Shown here in pieces: positions 44,331 to 53,100 of a stretch of 64,000 nt of DNA. A model generated the notes under the pieces. That model searched no databases and was not told the origin of the DNA. It saw nothing but the letters and a program-made list of their open reading frames with translations. The stretch comes from Streptomyces seoulensis. GTDB taxonomy: Bacteria; Actinomycetota; Actinomycetes; Streptomycetales; Streptomycetaceae. The stretch lies in NCBI GenBank assembly GCA_013364255.1, contig CP054936.1, positions 4,184,853 to 4,248,852 on the forward strand. The letters run 5' to 3'. The translations under genes and the position numbers were made by a program. Numbering within the stretch: the stretch's first letter is position 1; each line of letters starts with the position of its first letter.

Positions 44331-45422
44331 GTGCGTCACCCCTCAGACCTCACGGCCCTGGCCGGCAGCACTGTGCTGGTGACCGGCGGGGCCGGGCTCA
44401 TCGGCTCCCGGATCACCGCCCGGCTCCGAGCCTTGGGCGCCCGTCCCATCGTCCTGTGCACCATGAATGCCTATCCCGAGCATGTGTACGCCAACCTCTT
44501 CGGAGTCCGCTCGGCCGACCCGGACGTGGTCCTGGGAGACATCCGGAACACGGCGCTGGTACGCGAGCTCGTCGCTGCCTCGGACTACGTGATCCACGCC
44601 GCCGCTCTCGCGGACGTGGCCGCATGCACCCGCGAACCGCTGGCAGCGATCGACACCAATGTCGCCGGCACTCAGACCGTCTTGGACGCCGTCGCGGCCA
44701 CGGACCGGATCCGGCGTACGGTTTTCGTCTCCTCCGCGAGCGTCTACGGCGACGGCAACCCCAAGGAGACCGACAACGCCGAACTGCTGACCATGCGGCA
44801 GCTGTTGGAGTGTGTTCACGGCCGCATCCCCTCGCAGTTCCACGAGTCCGCCCGCAAGCGACCGGTCTCGGTCTACGCGAACACCAAAGCGTGGGGAGAG
44901 GAGCAGACCGCTCTTGTCCTCGGCCAGGTCGGCACCTCGTACGCGGTCGTCCGGTACTTCTCCGTCTACGGCGAGCCGCAGACAGTCAAGCAGAACTCAC
45001 ACTCCTGGGTGGTCGCCTGGTTCGCCGCCCGCGCCCACCTGGGTCTTCCTCTGCACCTCAATGGAGGCGGACGGCAGGTGCGGGACATGGTGCACGTGGA
45101 CGACGCCGCGGAAGGCACCCTGCGGGCCCTGGTCAGTCCGCAGGCCCACACCGAAACGGTGAACATCGGGACCGGCGTCCCGACCACCGTACGGAAGATC
45201 GCTGAACTCGTTCGCGAGCACTACCCCAGCACGACCTTCCTCGACACCCCACTGCCGGCCGGTGACCCTCTGGGCGGGTACGCGGCTATCCACCGGATGG
45301 AGAACATCCTCGGCTGGAAGCCGGAAGTCACCGTCGCGCAGGGAGTGGCCCGCTACGTCGCGTGGCTGCGGAACACCCCGGCCGCCGCTCCGGGCTGGCT
45401 GCGGGAGCCCACGGCGGCCTAG
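44331..45422 (+). CDS. NAD-dependent sugar epimerase/dehydratase
   Basis: The protein has 363 residues of the extended SDR family. The nucleotide motif is VLVTGGAGLIGSRI, and the active site is present as SSASVYGDGN with Tyr-x3-Lys in SVYANTKAWGEEQTA. The C-terminal NIGTGVPTTVRKIAELV is normal for nucleotide-sugar 4-epimerases and dehydratases. The GTG at 44331 has GGAGG about 6 bases before it; a longer reading to 44259 begins with TTG. It is convergent with the glycosyltransferase, their stops sharing CTAG. Substrate probably an NDP-sugar. Confidence 0.87.
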   Translation: MRHPSDLTALAGSTVLVTGGAGLIGSRITARLRALGARPIVLCTMNAYPEHVYANLFGVRSADPDVVLGDIRNTALVRELVAASDYVIHAAALADVAACTREPLAAIDTNVAGTQTVLDAVAATDRIRRTVFVSSASVYGDGNPKETDNAELLTMRQLLECVHGRIPSQFHESARKRPVSVYANTKAWGEEQTALVLGQVGTSYAVVRYFSVYGEPQTVKQNSHSWVVAWFAARAHLGLPLHLNGGGRQVRDMVHVDDAAEGTLRALVSPQAHTETVNIGTGVPTTVRKIAELVREHYPSTTFLDTPLPAGDPLGGYAAIHRMENILGWKPEVTVAQGVARYVAWLRNTPAAAPGWLREPTAA

Positions 45423-46300
45423 ACGATCGGTGGGCGTCCCAGCCTGACCATCCGCCACACCGTCCGCCATCTGATGGGGTGCCGAGGGCCTCCGTTTCCT
45501 CGGATGCCCTCGGCGAACCCGCCGAACCAGGCGCGCAGTCCCGCCGGGGAGCGCAAACGGACCACGGTCAGAGCCATCCACACTCCCAAGTAGACCGGCA
45601 CGAGGAGGGCAGGCAGGTGCCGTTTGGCGAGCCAGACTCTGTTTCGGGCCGTCATGCGGTAGAAGACGGCGTGCCGAGCCGGTGAGGTCCTCGGATGCTG
45701 GAGTACGAGCTGCGGCTCGTACAGGACGTCCCAGCCCCGGTCGATCGCGCGCCAGGCCAGGTCGGTCTCCTCGTGCGCGAAGAAGAAGGCGTCCGGCCAA
45801 CCTCCGGTCTGCTCCAGCATCGGCATCGACAGCGCGTGACCGCCACCCAGGAACGTCGTCACCAGACCGCGTCGCATCGGATCCTTGGCCCGCAGACGGG
45901 GTACGTGTCGCCGCTGGGTGGCGCCCGTCTCGTCCGCGATCCGGAAGCTCGCGATGCCGAGCCCCGGGTCCGCTTCGTAGAGGTCCGCGATCCGCCGAAA
46001 CACGTCCATCTCGATCAGCAGACCGTCGTCGTCCAGGTTCACCAGCACGTCTACGTCCCCGAACTCGCGCAGCCGCCGCCAGGCGACGTTGCGGCCACCG
46101 GATACCCCCAGGTTCTCCCTCAGCTCCACCCCGGTCACGCCGTCCGGAAGCCCTGGGAGAGACGTCCCGTTGCCGACCACCACAACGCGGGCAGCGGGCT
46201 CGTCCTGCTTGGCCACCGACTCCAGCAGAGCCAGCAGCTCAGGCGTCCGGTCGCCCATGGTCAGCACGGCGACACCTACACGCGGCCGGGACACGGCCAT
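45419..46300 (-). CDS. family 2 glycosyltransferase
   Basis: The protein has 293 residues. The GT-A fold begins RVGVAVLTMGDRTPELLALL; the metal motif is VNLDDDGLLIEMDVF and the catalytic acid is in FFFAHEETDLAWRAIDRGWD. The product is soluble apart from one C-terminal amphipathic or membrane helix (LPALLVPVYLGVWMALTVV). It should transfer a sugar to a polymer or small molecule. ATG at 46300 has a GAGGGAAG site. It is divergent from the hexapeptide acyltransferase with 87 bases between. Confidence 0.88.
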   Translation of the reverse strand: MAVSRPRVGVAVLTMGDRTPELLALLESVAKQDEPAARVVVVGNGTSLPGLPDGVTGVELRENLGVSGGRNVAWRRLREFGDVDVLVNLDDDGLLIEMDVFRRIADLYEADPGLGIASFRIADETGATQRRHVPRLRAKDPMRRGLVTTFLGGGHALSMPMLEQTGGWPDAFFFAHEETDLAWRAIDRGWDVLYEPQLVLQHPRTSPARHAVFYRMTARNRVWLAKRHLPALLVPVYLGVWMALTVVRLRSPAGLRAWFGGFAEGIRGNGGPRHPIRWRTVWRMVRLGRPPIV

Positions 46301-46387
46301 CACCACTTCCCTCACACCGTCATCAGGTGAACGGCGAGCGTACCGCTGCCGAAACCTGCTGCCTCACCATGCGAAGGGCACACACGA

Positions 46388-47104
46388 ATGGAACAGATCA
46401 CCCTCGGCGACTACGTCACCGCCCCCACCCTGGGGTCCATCGCCGCTACCGCGTACGGACGTCTGGAGGGACTCGGCTTGGCTGACTTCCTGGCCCGGTG
46501 GCGGCGCCTCCAGCATGAGGTCCTGACCACGCTCGGGGAGGAGCGGCGCATCCACCCGAGTGCGTACATCCACCCCACGGCGATCATCGGTGACGACGTG
46601 ATCATCGGCCCGGACGTGAAGGTCCACGAGTTCACCACTGTCCGCAGGGGCAGCGTCCTGTGCTCAGGGGCCCAGGTCGGCTTCAACTGCGAGGTCACCG
46701 AGACCTTCGTGGGAGAGGATGCCGTCCTGGGACATCGAATCGGCGTGAACCGGACCCTCATCGGGGCCAGGGCCCACCTGTCGGCGAGCATCACCGTCGC
46801 CGCCATCAACATGACCACTGACATGCGCAGGCCCGACCGCGAGGTCATCATCCGCACCGACCGCGGCCTCTACCGGTGCGGAACGGTCCGGTTCGGGGCC
46901 GTCATCGGCGACGACACTCAGACCGGCAACAACATCAGCCTAGGGCCCGGCGTCGCCATCGGCCGTCGTTGCCGGATCACCAGCGGCGTCTCCCTCGCCA
47001 TCCGCGCCATCCCGGAGGACTGCACCCTCACCGCTCCACACGCCACAGAAGCCGGCGTTCGCCGCCGTCCCCGCGCCTTCGCGCCCGACCGGGCCAGGGA
47101 ATAG
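46388..47104 (+). CDS. hexapeptide-repeat (left-handed beta-helix) transferase
   Basis: The protein has 238 residues. Repeats such as IHPTAIIGDDVIIGPDVKVH and VGFNCEVTETFVGEDAVLGH, then FGAVIGDDTQTGNNISLGPG, give the left-handed beta-helix of acyltransferases and NDP-sugar uridylyl/acetyl domains. Helical residues 1-50 precede it. The C-terminus is short and lacks an obvious extension. Together with the epimerase and GT2 it may acylate a sugar. It could alternatively be a scaffold without enzyme activity. Confidence 0.83.
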   Translation: MEQITLGDYVTAPTLGSIAATAYGRLEGLGLADFLARWRRLQHEVLTTLGEERRIHPSAYIHPTAIIGDDVIIGPDVKVHEFTTVRRGSVLCSGAQVGFNCEVTETFVGEDAVLGHRIGVNRTLIGARAHLSASITVAAINMTTDMRRPDREVIIRTDRGLYRCGTVRFGAVIGDDTQTGNNISLGPGVAIGRRCRITSGVSLAIRAIPEDCTLTAPHATEAGVRRRPRAFAPDRARE

Positions 47105-47120
47105 GCGGTGACCGGATCTT

Positions 47121-47300
47121 CTACTCCGTGACGCGCGCGAGTGGGAGGAAGTCCTCCCAGGCGGTGAGAGCCACGGTCAGGTGGGGGCCGGCGGGGTGCT
47201 TGGAGTCGCGGATGTGGATGGTGGTGGGGGTGGGGGCGATCTCTATGCAGTTGGCGGCCTCCGCGCTGTACGTGGACTTGTGCCAGGTGAGTTCGTCCAT
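47121..47300 (-). CDS. DUF397 protein
   Basis: The protein has 59 residues. LTWHKSTYSAEAANCIEIAP, IHIRDSKHPAGPHL and AWEDFL match DUF397, a family of tiny regulators paired with HTH/DUF5753 proteins in Streptomyces (WhiJ-type sets). ATG at 47300. It follows the HTH gene after ten bases and is probably in the same transcript. Confidence 0.93.
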   Translation of the reverse strand: MDELTWHKSTYSAEAANCIEIAPTPTTIHIRDSKHPAGPHLTVALTAWEDFLPLARVTE

Positions 47301-47310
47301 GACGGGCTCC

Positions 47311-48162
47311 TCAGATTGCTGCGGCGGTGCGGTGGATGAGATCCCTGGACTCGGATTCGGACAGGGCGCGCGACTCCATACGGTCGAGTACGGAGCGATA
47401 GCGGTGCAACTGAGCCTCGGCGTTGAGGAAGTCACAGCCGTGATCGGTGTCCAGAACAACCGTGTCGAGTTGAGGAACCGGGCCGGTCGCATAGGTGATG
47501 GGTTGCCCTGCGGCGGGGAAGCCGGTCTGCCCGAAGGGCAACACCCTCACGGAGATGCTGTCCTCCTCGCTCATCTCCAGTAGGTGATGGAGCTGAGCGC
47601 GAGCGATATCCGGTCCGCCGAAGCCCATGTGCAGCGCGGCCTCATGGACGATGGCCACATAGGGGGTGAGTGTGCCCTCGAACAGAACGGCCTGCCGTTT
47701 CACCCGGTACGAGACGCGATGCTCGATCTCGTACGGGCGCAGCGGCGGCACGGCTTCGCGCATGGTGGCACGAGCATGCTCGGGCGTTTGAAGCAGTCCC
47801 GGCATGTGAACGGTGACGGCCACGCGGATCGCGTGTGCGTGGTGTTCGAGTTCGGCGAGATCCAGCAGGCCGGAGGGCAGGTTGTCCCGGTACTCCTCCC
47901 ACCACCCTCGCGTCCGTGCGCCCGTCATGCCGGCCAGGGCATCGACGTACGTCTCGTCCGCGCAGCTGTAGTTACGGGCCAGCGTGCGCACCCGGTCGGC
48001 GCTCACCGCGTAGCGCCCGGCCTCGATGTTGCTCAACCGGGCCTGCGGAGCACTGAGGAGTGCGGCGGCCGCCGTCGACGTCAGTCCGGCGCGCTCACGG
48101 AGCTTGCGCAGCTCGGCTCCGAGGCGCTGCTGACGCAGGGTCGCGGTGGGGGCGGGTGGCAT
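47311..48162 (-). CDS. HTH/DUF5753 regulator (WhiJ-like)
   Basis: The protein has 283 residues. The HTH is RLGAELRKLRERAGLTSTAA plus PQARLSNIEAGRYAVSADRV. The remaining part is the DUF5753 domain, including SGLLDLAELEHHAHAIRVAV, the conserved PGLLQTPEHARA and YEIEHRVSYRVKRQAVLFEG. Such proteins regulate development and antibiotics and are antagonised by their DUF397 partners. The ATG at 48162 is preferred to an outer start at 48201 because it gives the usual HTH N-terminus. A large palindrome lies 47 bases upstream. Confidence 0.9.
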   Translation of the reverse strand: MPPAPTATLRQQRLGAELRKLRERAGLTSTAAAALLSAPQARLSNIEAGRYAVSADRVRTLARNYSCADETYVDALAGMTGARTRGWWEEYRDNLPSGLLDLAELEHHAHAIRVAVTVHMPGLLQTPEHARATMREAVPPLRPYEIEHRVSYRVKRQAVLFEGTLTPYVAIVHEAALHMGFGGPDIARAQLHHLLEMSEEDSISVRVLPFGQTGFPAAGQPITYATGPVPQLDTVVLDTDHGCDFLNAEAQLHRYRSVLDRMESRALSESESRDLIHRTAAAI

Positions 48163-48208
48163 GCAGAGCTCTCCTCGGCACGGGCCTTCGTCGTCACTCA
48201 CACGAGTG

Positions 48209-48254
48209 GTGATTGGTAGATCTTCTCCATCTCAATGGAAGAACTACCAATCAC
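48209..48254. promoter_or_regulatory. long palindrome between HTH and ATPase genes, likely operator
   Basis: GTGATTGGTAG (48209-48219) and CTACCAATCAC (48244-48254) are perfect 11-base inverted arms. Between them TTCTCCAT and ATGGAAGAA form inner arms. It is AT-richer than the surroundings and sits between the divergent HTH and ATPase genes, the normal position for a shared operator or an mRNA structure. A TATGTTAT stretch at about 48260 could be a -10 element for the ATPase gene. Confidence 0.8.
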
Positions 48255-48383
48255 CTGGCTATGTTATCCCCATCAACCGCCCAACTCCCCCCGCCCACAA
48301 GCCGGAAGCGCACCTCCCAGGCAGAGCCACCGCAGGGCGACGGAGTTGAGCGAACCGAATCCCTTCTCTCCTCGGAGATACCC

Positions 48384-48827
48384 ATGAGCACCGTATCCCT
48401 GCCCGACACCTGGGTGTACGCGCTTCGCCTGCCTCATGATCCGCGCGCGGCACGCGTCGCACGTATGACCGTACGGGCCGTACTGCACGGGCACGGCAGG
48501 CACGAAGTGCTGGACGCCGTCGAGCTGTTGACGTCCGAGCTGGTCACCAACGCCTACCGGCACACCCGCGGCCCCGCCTCCCTGCGGCTGACCGCCCTCG
48601 CGGACGGGCGGCTGCGGGTCGGGGTGTGGGACAGCCACCCACGCGTACCGGCTCCGTTCGGCGAGCCGCCCCGGGACCACGTGTCCCCCGCCCCGCCGGA
48701 CGCCGAAGGAGGACGCGGGCTGCACCTCGTCCAGGCGCACGCCGCCCGTTGGGGCGGCATGTCCCTCGGGGACGGCGTGCTGGACCGCGGGGCCGGAAAG
48801 CTGCTGTGGTTCGAGGTGTCGGGGTGA
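48384..48827 (+). CDS. RsbW-like ATP-binding protein
   Basis: The protein has 147 residues. The HATPase N box is VELLTSELVTNAYRHTRGPA, followed by LRVGVWDSHPRVPAP and the G box GGRGLHLVQAHAARWG. It is the third element of a WhiJ-like regulatory set with the divergent HTH and DUF397 genes. It probably binds a partner regulator, as for anti-sigma kinases. The ATG at 48384 follows CTCGGAGATACCC. Confidence 0.9.
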   Translation: MSTVSLPDTWVYALRLPHDPRAARVARMTVRAVLHGHGRHEVLDAVELLTSELVTNAYRHTRGPASLRLTALADGRLRVGVWDSHPRVPAPFGEPPRDHVSPAPPDAEGGRGLHLVQAHAARWGGMSLGDGVLDRGAGKLLWFEVSG

Positions 48828-48890
48828 ATCCGGCACCCGACGCGGCCGGACACGTGGTCGTCGTCGGAAGAGCGGACGGAGGACGAGAGT

Positions 48891-49556
48891 GTGGATGTGT
48901 ACGAGGCCGTGGACAGTCGTCGGGCCGTGCGGGCGTTCAGTGACGAGGCGGTGCCCGAGGGGGTGCTCGAACGCGTGCTGGCCGCGGCGACGCGGGCTCC
49001 GTCGAGCGGCAACCTCCAGCCCTGGCACCTGTACGTCGTGACCGGCGACCCCCTGTCCGAGCTGAAGAGGCGCGCGACGGCCAGGGCGCTGGCGGGGGAC
49101 CCGGGCGACGAGCGGGAGTACCCGATGTACCCGGCCGGACTGGCCTCGCCGTACCTGGACCGCTTCAACGCCGCGGCCGCCCAGCGGTACGCGGCGCTGG
49201 GGATCGAGCGTGACGACCCCGACCGGCCCAGGAAGATCGCCACCCTGAACTCGGAGGCGTTCGGGGCGCCGGCCGTGCTGTTCTGCTACCTCGACCGGAC
49301 GATGGGGCCGGGGCAGTGGGCGGACGCGGGGATGTACTTGCAGACGGTCATGCTCCTGCTGAGGGCGGAGGGGCTGCACAGCTGTCCGCAGGTGATGTGG
49401 ACGATGTTCCGCGAGACCGTCGGCCAGGTGGTCGGAGCCGGTGACGACCTCGTGCTGCTCTGCGGTGTCTCGGTGGGCTACGAGAAGGCCGGCGTGCCAA
49501 CCCTGCGCACCGGCCGCACGGACCTGTCGGAGACCGTGACCTTCCTCGGGAGGTGA
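48891..49556 (+). CDS. nitroreductase-family flavoprotein
   Basis: The protein has 221 residues. The FMN-binding motif is SRRAVRAFSDEAVPEG, then RAPSSGNLQPWHLYVVTGDP. The second FMN region is PQVMWTMFRETVGQVVGAGD and VGYEKAGVPTLRTGR. It reduces nitro compounds, quinones or similar with NAD(P)H. A GTG start at 48891 gives MDVYEAVDSRRAVR. Monocistronic or in the transcript of the preceding ATPase (63-base gap). The natural substrate cannot be read from sequence. Confidence 0.9.
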   Translation: MDVYEAVDSRRAVRAFSDEAVPEGVLERVLAAATRAPSSGNLQPWHLYVVTGDPLSELKRRATARALAGDPGDEREYPMYPAGLASPYLDRFNAAAAQRYAALGIERDDPDRPRKIATLNSEAFGAPAVLFCYLDRTMGPGQWADAGMYLQTVMLLLRAEGLHSCPQVMWTMFRETVGQVVGAGDDLVLLCGVSVGYEKAGVPTLRTGRTDLSETVTFLGR

Positions 49557-49632
49557 CCGGCGACCGGAAGCCCCGGCGCGTCGGCGCGGTAACCGTTTGC
49601 ACGCCACCGCATCGCGCATGCACAATGCATGC

Positions 49633-49872
49633 ATGGTGGCTCTGCAGATCCGTGACGTACCGGACGAAGTCCGCGCCATACTGGCCGACCGGGCTCAGCA
49701 GCTGGGCCAGTCGCTCCAGGCGTACCTCCTCGCCCTGGTGACGAGCGAGGCGGAGCGGGCGAACAACCTGACACTCCTGAAGTCCTTCGAGGACCGTACC
49801 GACGGCGCCGACAGCACCATGGACGAGACCGTGGCCGAGATCGGGACGGCCCGGACGGAGCGCCTGAGGTGA
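49633..49872 (+). CDS. vapB: VapB/FitA-type antitoxin
   Basis: The protein has 79 residues. The N-terminus MVALQIRDVPDEVRAILADR and AQQLGQSLQAYLLALV is a FitA-type ribbon-helix-helix. The C-terminal half would bind the toxin. The ATG at 49633 sits in a repeated TGCATGCA stretch (49614-49637), a possible operator; an in-frame outer start at 49597 is less likely. It overlaps vapC by four bases. Confidence 0.9.
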   Translation: MVALQIRDVPDEVRAILADRAQQLGQSLQAYLLALVTSEAERANNLTLLKSFEDRTDGADSTMDETVAEIGTARTERLR

Positions 49873-50264
49873 TCGTCGTCGACGCGTCCGTCCTCACCGA
49901 GGCGCTGACCGGTGACGGAACGGCGGGCAAGGCCGCCCGCGCGCGCCTCATGCGGGACAACCACTGGGCGGCCCCGGAACATCTCGTCGTAGAGACGTTC
50001 CACGCGATCCGGGGACGCCGCCTGGGCGCGAAGATCACCCAGGACCGCGCCGACGCCACGGTGTCCGCGCTGGCTTCCCTCTCCCTGGAGACGATCGACG
50101 CGCAACGGCTCCTGCCCCGCATGTGGGAACTGCGGCAGAACGTCTCCGGCTACGACGCCGCGTACATCGCGGCCGCCGAGGCGTTCGCGTGCCCGCTGGT
50201 CACGGGCGACGCCCGGCTCAGCCGTTGCAAGGTCGCGCGGTGCACGATAGAGGTCATCGGCTGA
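49869..50264 (+). CDS. vapC: VapC PIN-domain toxin ribonuclease
   Basis: The protein has 131 residues. Acidic residues of the PIN site are Asp5 in VVDASVLTEA, Glu in LVVETFHAI, Asp in GYDAAYIAAAE and Asp in VTGDARLSRC. It cleaves RNA (usually tRNA) unless bound by the antitoxin. GTG start overlaps the antitoxin stop. A collapsed copy lies at 42715. Confidence 0.92.
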   Translation: MIVVDASVLTEALTGDGTAGKAARARLMRDNHWAAPEHLVVETFHAIRGRRLGAKITQDRADATVSALASLSLETIDAQRLLPRMWELRQNVSGYDAAYIAAAEAFACPLVTGDARLSRCKVARCTIEVIG

Positions 50265-50439
50265 CGTCTTCGGACGCTCGGTGAGCACGCCGCACCTCGT
50301 AAGGGGGGTGTCCGCGCCGGCCGATGAAGTGGCGACGGTATGGCGCATGACCCGGTTGGGCCGTCCGCCGATCCTCTGACCGGTGTCCCCACCACGGCGG
50401 ACGCCATAGGGGTACGTGACCGGCGGGCCGCCCGCCGAC

Positions 50440-51603
50440 TCAGGCGGTCTCGTCGGCGTACTTCGCGTCGCTCGCCAGGTCCAAAGCCAGGCGGTAGCCG
50501 CGTTTGACCACCGTCTGGATCAGTTTCGGGGTGCCGAGGGCGGTGCGGAGGCGGGCCATGGCCGTCTCCACGGCGTGTTCGTCGCGGCCCGCGCCCGGCA
50601 GCGCGCGCAGCAGTTCCGCGCGGGCGACCACCCAGCCCGGCCGCCGCGCCAGCGTCCGCAGCAGCGCCATCCCGGCCGGCGGCACCGGACGGAGGTCGCC
50701 GTCCACCAGGACGGCGTGCCCCCGGATCTCGACCCGGTGCCCGGCGACCGGCAACGCCCGCGCACGGGACGGCAGTTCCTGGCACAGCAGCTGCACCAGC
50801 GGGCCGAGCCGGAAGCGTTCGGGCTGGACGGTCGCCACGCCGCGCGCCTGGAGGGCCACCGCGGTGACCGGGCCGACGCACGCGGGCAGCACATCGCGGC
50901 CGAGCGCGGCCAGCAGCGCGTCCAGCAGGCCCCGCTCCTCCGCCCGCGCCAGCAGCGACGCGGCGGCCGGCGCGCTGGTGAAGGTGATCGCGTCCAGGCC
51001 GTGCGAGACGGCCGCGTCCAGCAGCCGGTCCAGCGGCCCCGGGTCCTCCGGCGGCAGCCACCGGTACACCGGCACCGGCACCACCTCCGCTCCCCCGGCG
51101 CGCAGCGCCTCCACGAACCCCGGCAGCGGCTCCCCGTGCAGCTGCACGGCCACCCGCCGTCCCTCGACGCCCTGCTCCAGCAGCCGGTCCAGCACCTCGG
51201 CCAGCGACTCCGAGGACGGCGACCACTCCTCGGTCAGCCCGGCCGCCCGGATCGCGCCCTTCACCTTGGGCCCGCGCGCCAGCAGCTCGGCGTCGCGCAG
51301 CCCGCCGAGCAGCGCCTCGCCGAGGCCCCAGCCGTCCGCCGCCGCCACCCAGCCCCGGAAGCCGATCGCGGTGGTGGCGACCACGACGTCGGGCGTCCGG
51401 CCGATGATCTCCTTGGTGGCGGCGAGGAGTTCGCCGTCGTCGGCGAGCGGCACGATGCGCAGGGCGGGCGCGTGCACGACCGACGCGCCGCGCCGCTTCA
51501 GCAGCGCGCCCAGCTCGTCGGCACGGCGCGCGGCCGTGACCCCCACGGTGAACCCGGCCAGGGGCCCGTGCTCGGCCGGCTGCTGTTCCTCGTCCTCACC
51601 CAT
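50440..51603 (-). CDS. uroporphyrinogen-III synthase with C-terminal winged helix
   Basis: The protein has 387 residues. The first 270 are the HemD fold: LAGFTVGVTAARRADELGAL, TTAIGFRGW and AITFTSAPAAASLLARAEER with VLPACVGPVTAVALQARGV. The last about 100 form a winged-helix of the OmpR type (VPPAGMALLRTLARRPGWVV, ARLRTALGTPKLIQTVVKRG). The fusion occurs in actinobacteria and suggests a regulator or a sirohaem-linked role. The neighbouring narK supports a nitrate/nitrite link, since nitrite reductase needs sirohaem. ATG 51603. Confidence 0.88.
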   Translation of the reverse strand: MGEDEEQQPAEHGPLAGFTVGVTAARRADELGALLKRRGASVVHAPALRIVPLADDGELLAATKEIIGRTPDVVVATTAIGFRGWVAAADGWGLGEALLGGLRDAELLARGPKVKGAIRAAGLTEEWSPSSESLAEVLDRLLEQGVEGRRVAVQLHGEPLPGFVEALRAGGAEVVPVPVYRWLPPEDPGPLDRLLDAAVSHGLDAITFTSAPAAASLLARAEERGLLDALLAALGRDVLPACVGPVTAVALQARGVATVQPERFRLGPLVQLLCQELPSRARALPVAGHRVEIRGHAVLVDGDLRPVPPAGMALLRTLARRPGWVVARAELLRALPGAGRDEHAVETAMARLRTALGTPKLIQTVVKRGYRLALDLASDAKYADETA

Positions 51604-51720
51604 GGCTCTCGTCCCGCGCTCGACTCGTCGTACGTCTCGTCGTACGTCCGTCCGTCCGGCGGCCGAGCTTGTCAACGCCGCGTGACGGGCTCGGTTCGCC
51701 GGCATGTCACCAGTGTTACG

Positions 51721-53100
51721 TCATACGTCGGCGGGACTGAGCCGGGGCTCGGCCGCGACGTCGGCGGGAGCGGCCGCCGCACGCTCGCCGCCCGGCCGGC
51801 GAAGGTATACGGCGTAGGTGACCGCGAAGGCCGCGCCGTAGAAGACGAGGAAGGCGACGAACGCCGCGGTCCCCGTGCCGTGGGCGAGGAAGGACTGCCG
51901 GAAGGCCAGGTTGACGCCGACGCCGCCGAGCGCGCCCACCGCCCCGATGAGGCCCATCGCCGCCCCGGACAGCCGCCGCGCCCGCGCCGCGGCCGCCTCC
52001 CCGGTGAGCCCCAGCGTGCGGGACCTGGCCTGGAAGACGGCCGGCACCATCTTGTACGTCGACCCGTTGCCGAGCCCGCTGAGCACGAACAGCACCACGA
52101 AGACGGCCACGAACAGCGGCAGCGACCCGCGCATCCCGGCGGCGACGAGGGCGGCGGTCGCGGCGGCCATGGCGACGAAGTTCCCCAGGGTGATCCGCGC
52201 GCCGCCGTACCGGTCGGCGAGCCGGCCGCCCACCGGCCGCACCAGCGAGCCGAGCAGCGGCCCGATGAAGGTGAGGCAGGCCGCCTGGAGCGGGGTCCGG
52301 CCGAACTGGCCGGTCAGCACCTGCCCGAAGGCGAAGCTGTAGCCGATGAACGACCCGAAGGTCCCCACGTACAGGAACGCCAGGATCCAGGTGTGCGGGT
52401 CCCTGGCCGCGTCCACGGCGGCGCCGGTGTCGTTGCGGACGGCGGCGAGGTTGTCCATGAACAGCGCGGCCAGGACGGCGGCGGCGACGATCAGCGGGAT
52501 GTAGATCCCGAGCAGCACGCGCGGGCCGCCGTGCGCGCCGATGACGGCGAGGGCGGCGAGCTGGACGACCGGCACGCCCACGTTGCCGCCGCCGGCGTTC
52601 AGACCGAGCGCCCAGCCCTTCCTCCGCATCGGGAAGAAGGCGTTGATGTTGGTCATGGAGGAGGCGAAGTTGCCGCCGCCGACGCCGGCGAGCAGCCCGA
52701 CCCACAGGAACGTGGCGAAGGAGGTCCCGGGCTTCATGACGAGGAACGCGGCGACGGTCGGCACCAGCAGCAGCCCCGCCGACACGATCGTCCAGTTGCG
52801 GCCGCCGAACAGGGCGACGGCGAAGGTGTACGGCACCCGGACGACGGCGCCGACCAGCGTCACCACGGAGGTGAGCAGGAACTTGTCGGCGGGGCTCAGC
52901 CCGTACTCGGGGCCCATGAACAGCACCAGCACGGACCACAGGGTCCACACCGAGAAGCCGATGTGCTCGCAGAGCACGGAGAAGAACAGGTTCCGGCGGG
53001 CGATCCGCTCCCCCGTCCCCGCCCAGAACGCCTCGTCCTCCGGGTCCCAGTGCTCGATCCAACGCCTGCCCGCCATGCCGCCGCCTCCCAGTCCCGCCAT
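51721..53100 (-). CDS. narK: NarK-type nitrate/nitrite transporter
   Basis: The protein has 459 residues with 12 membrane segments. The nitrate signature in segment 5 is GVGGGNFASSMTNINAFFP and the second is GWALGLNAGGGNVGVPVVQL, with the conserved Arg in segment 2 (VRVPYTF). It belongs to the nitrate/nitrite porter branch of MFS. Two starts (53100 and 53076) share the same ribosome site because of a local duplication. The first gives MAGLGGGGMAGRRWIEHWDP. Transported ion and direction are inferred. Confidence 0.92.
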   Translation of the reverse strand: MAGLGGGGMAGRRWIEHWDPEDEAFWAGTGERIARRNLFFSVLCEHIGFSVWTLWSVLVLFMGPEYGLSPADKFLLTSVVTLVGAVVRVPYTFAVALFGGRNWTIVSAGLLLVPTVAAFLVMKPGTSFATFLWVGLLAGVGGGNFASSMTNINAFFPMRRKGWALGLNAGGGNVGVPVVQLAALAVIGAHGGPRVLLGIYIPLIVAAAVLAALFMDNLAAVRNDTGAAVDAARDPHTWILAFLYVGTFGSFIGYSFAFGQVLTGQFGRTPLQAACLTFIGPLLGSLVRPVGGRLADRYGGARITLGNFVAMAAATAALVAAGMRGSLPLFVAVFVVLFVLSGLGNGSTYKMVPAVFQARSRTLGLTGEAAAARARRLSGAAMGLIGAVGALGGVGVNLAFRQSFLAHGTGTAAFVAFLVFYGAAFAVTYAVYLRRPGGERAAAAPADVAAEPRLSPADV

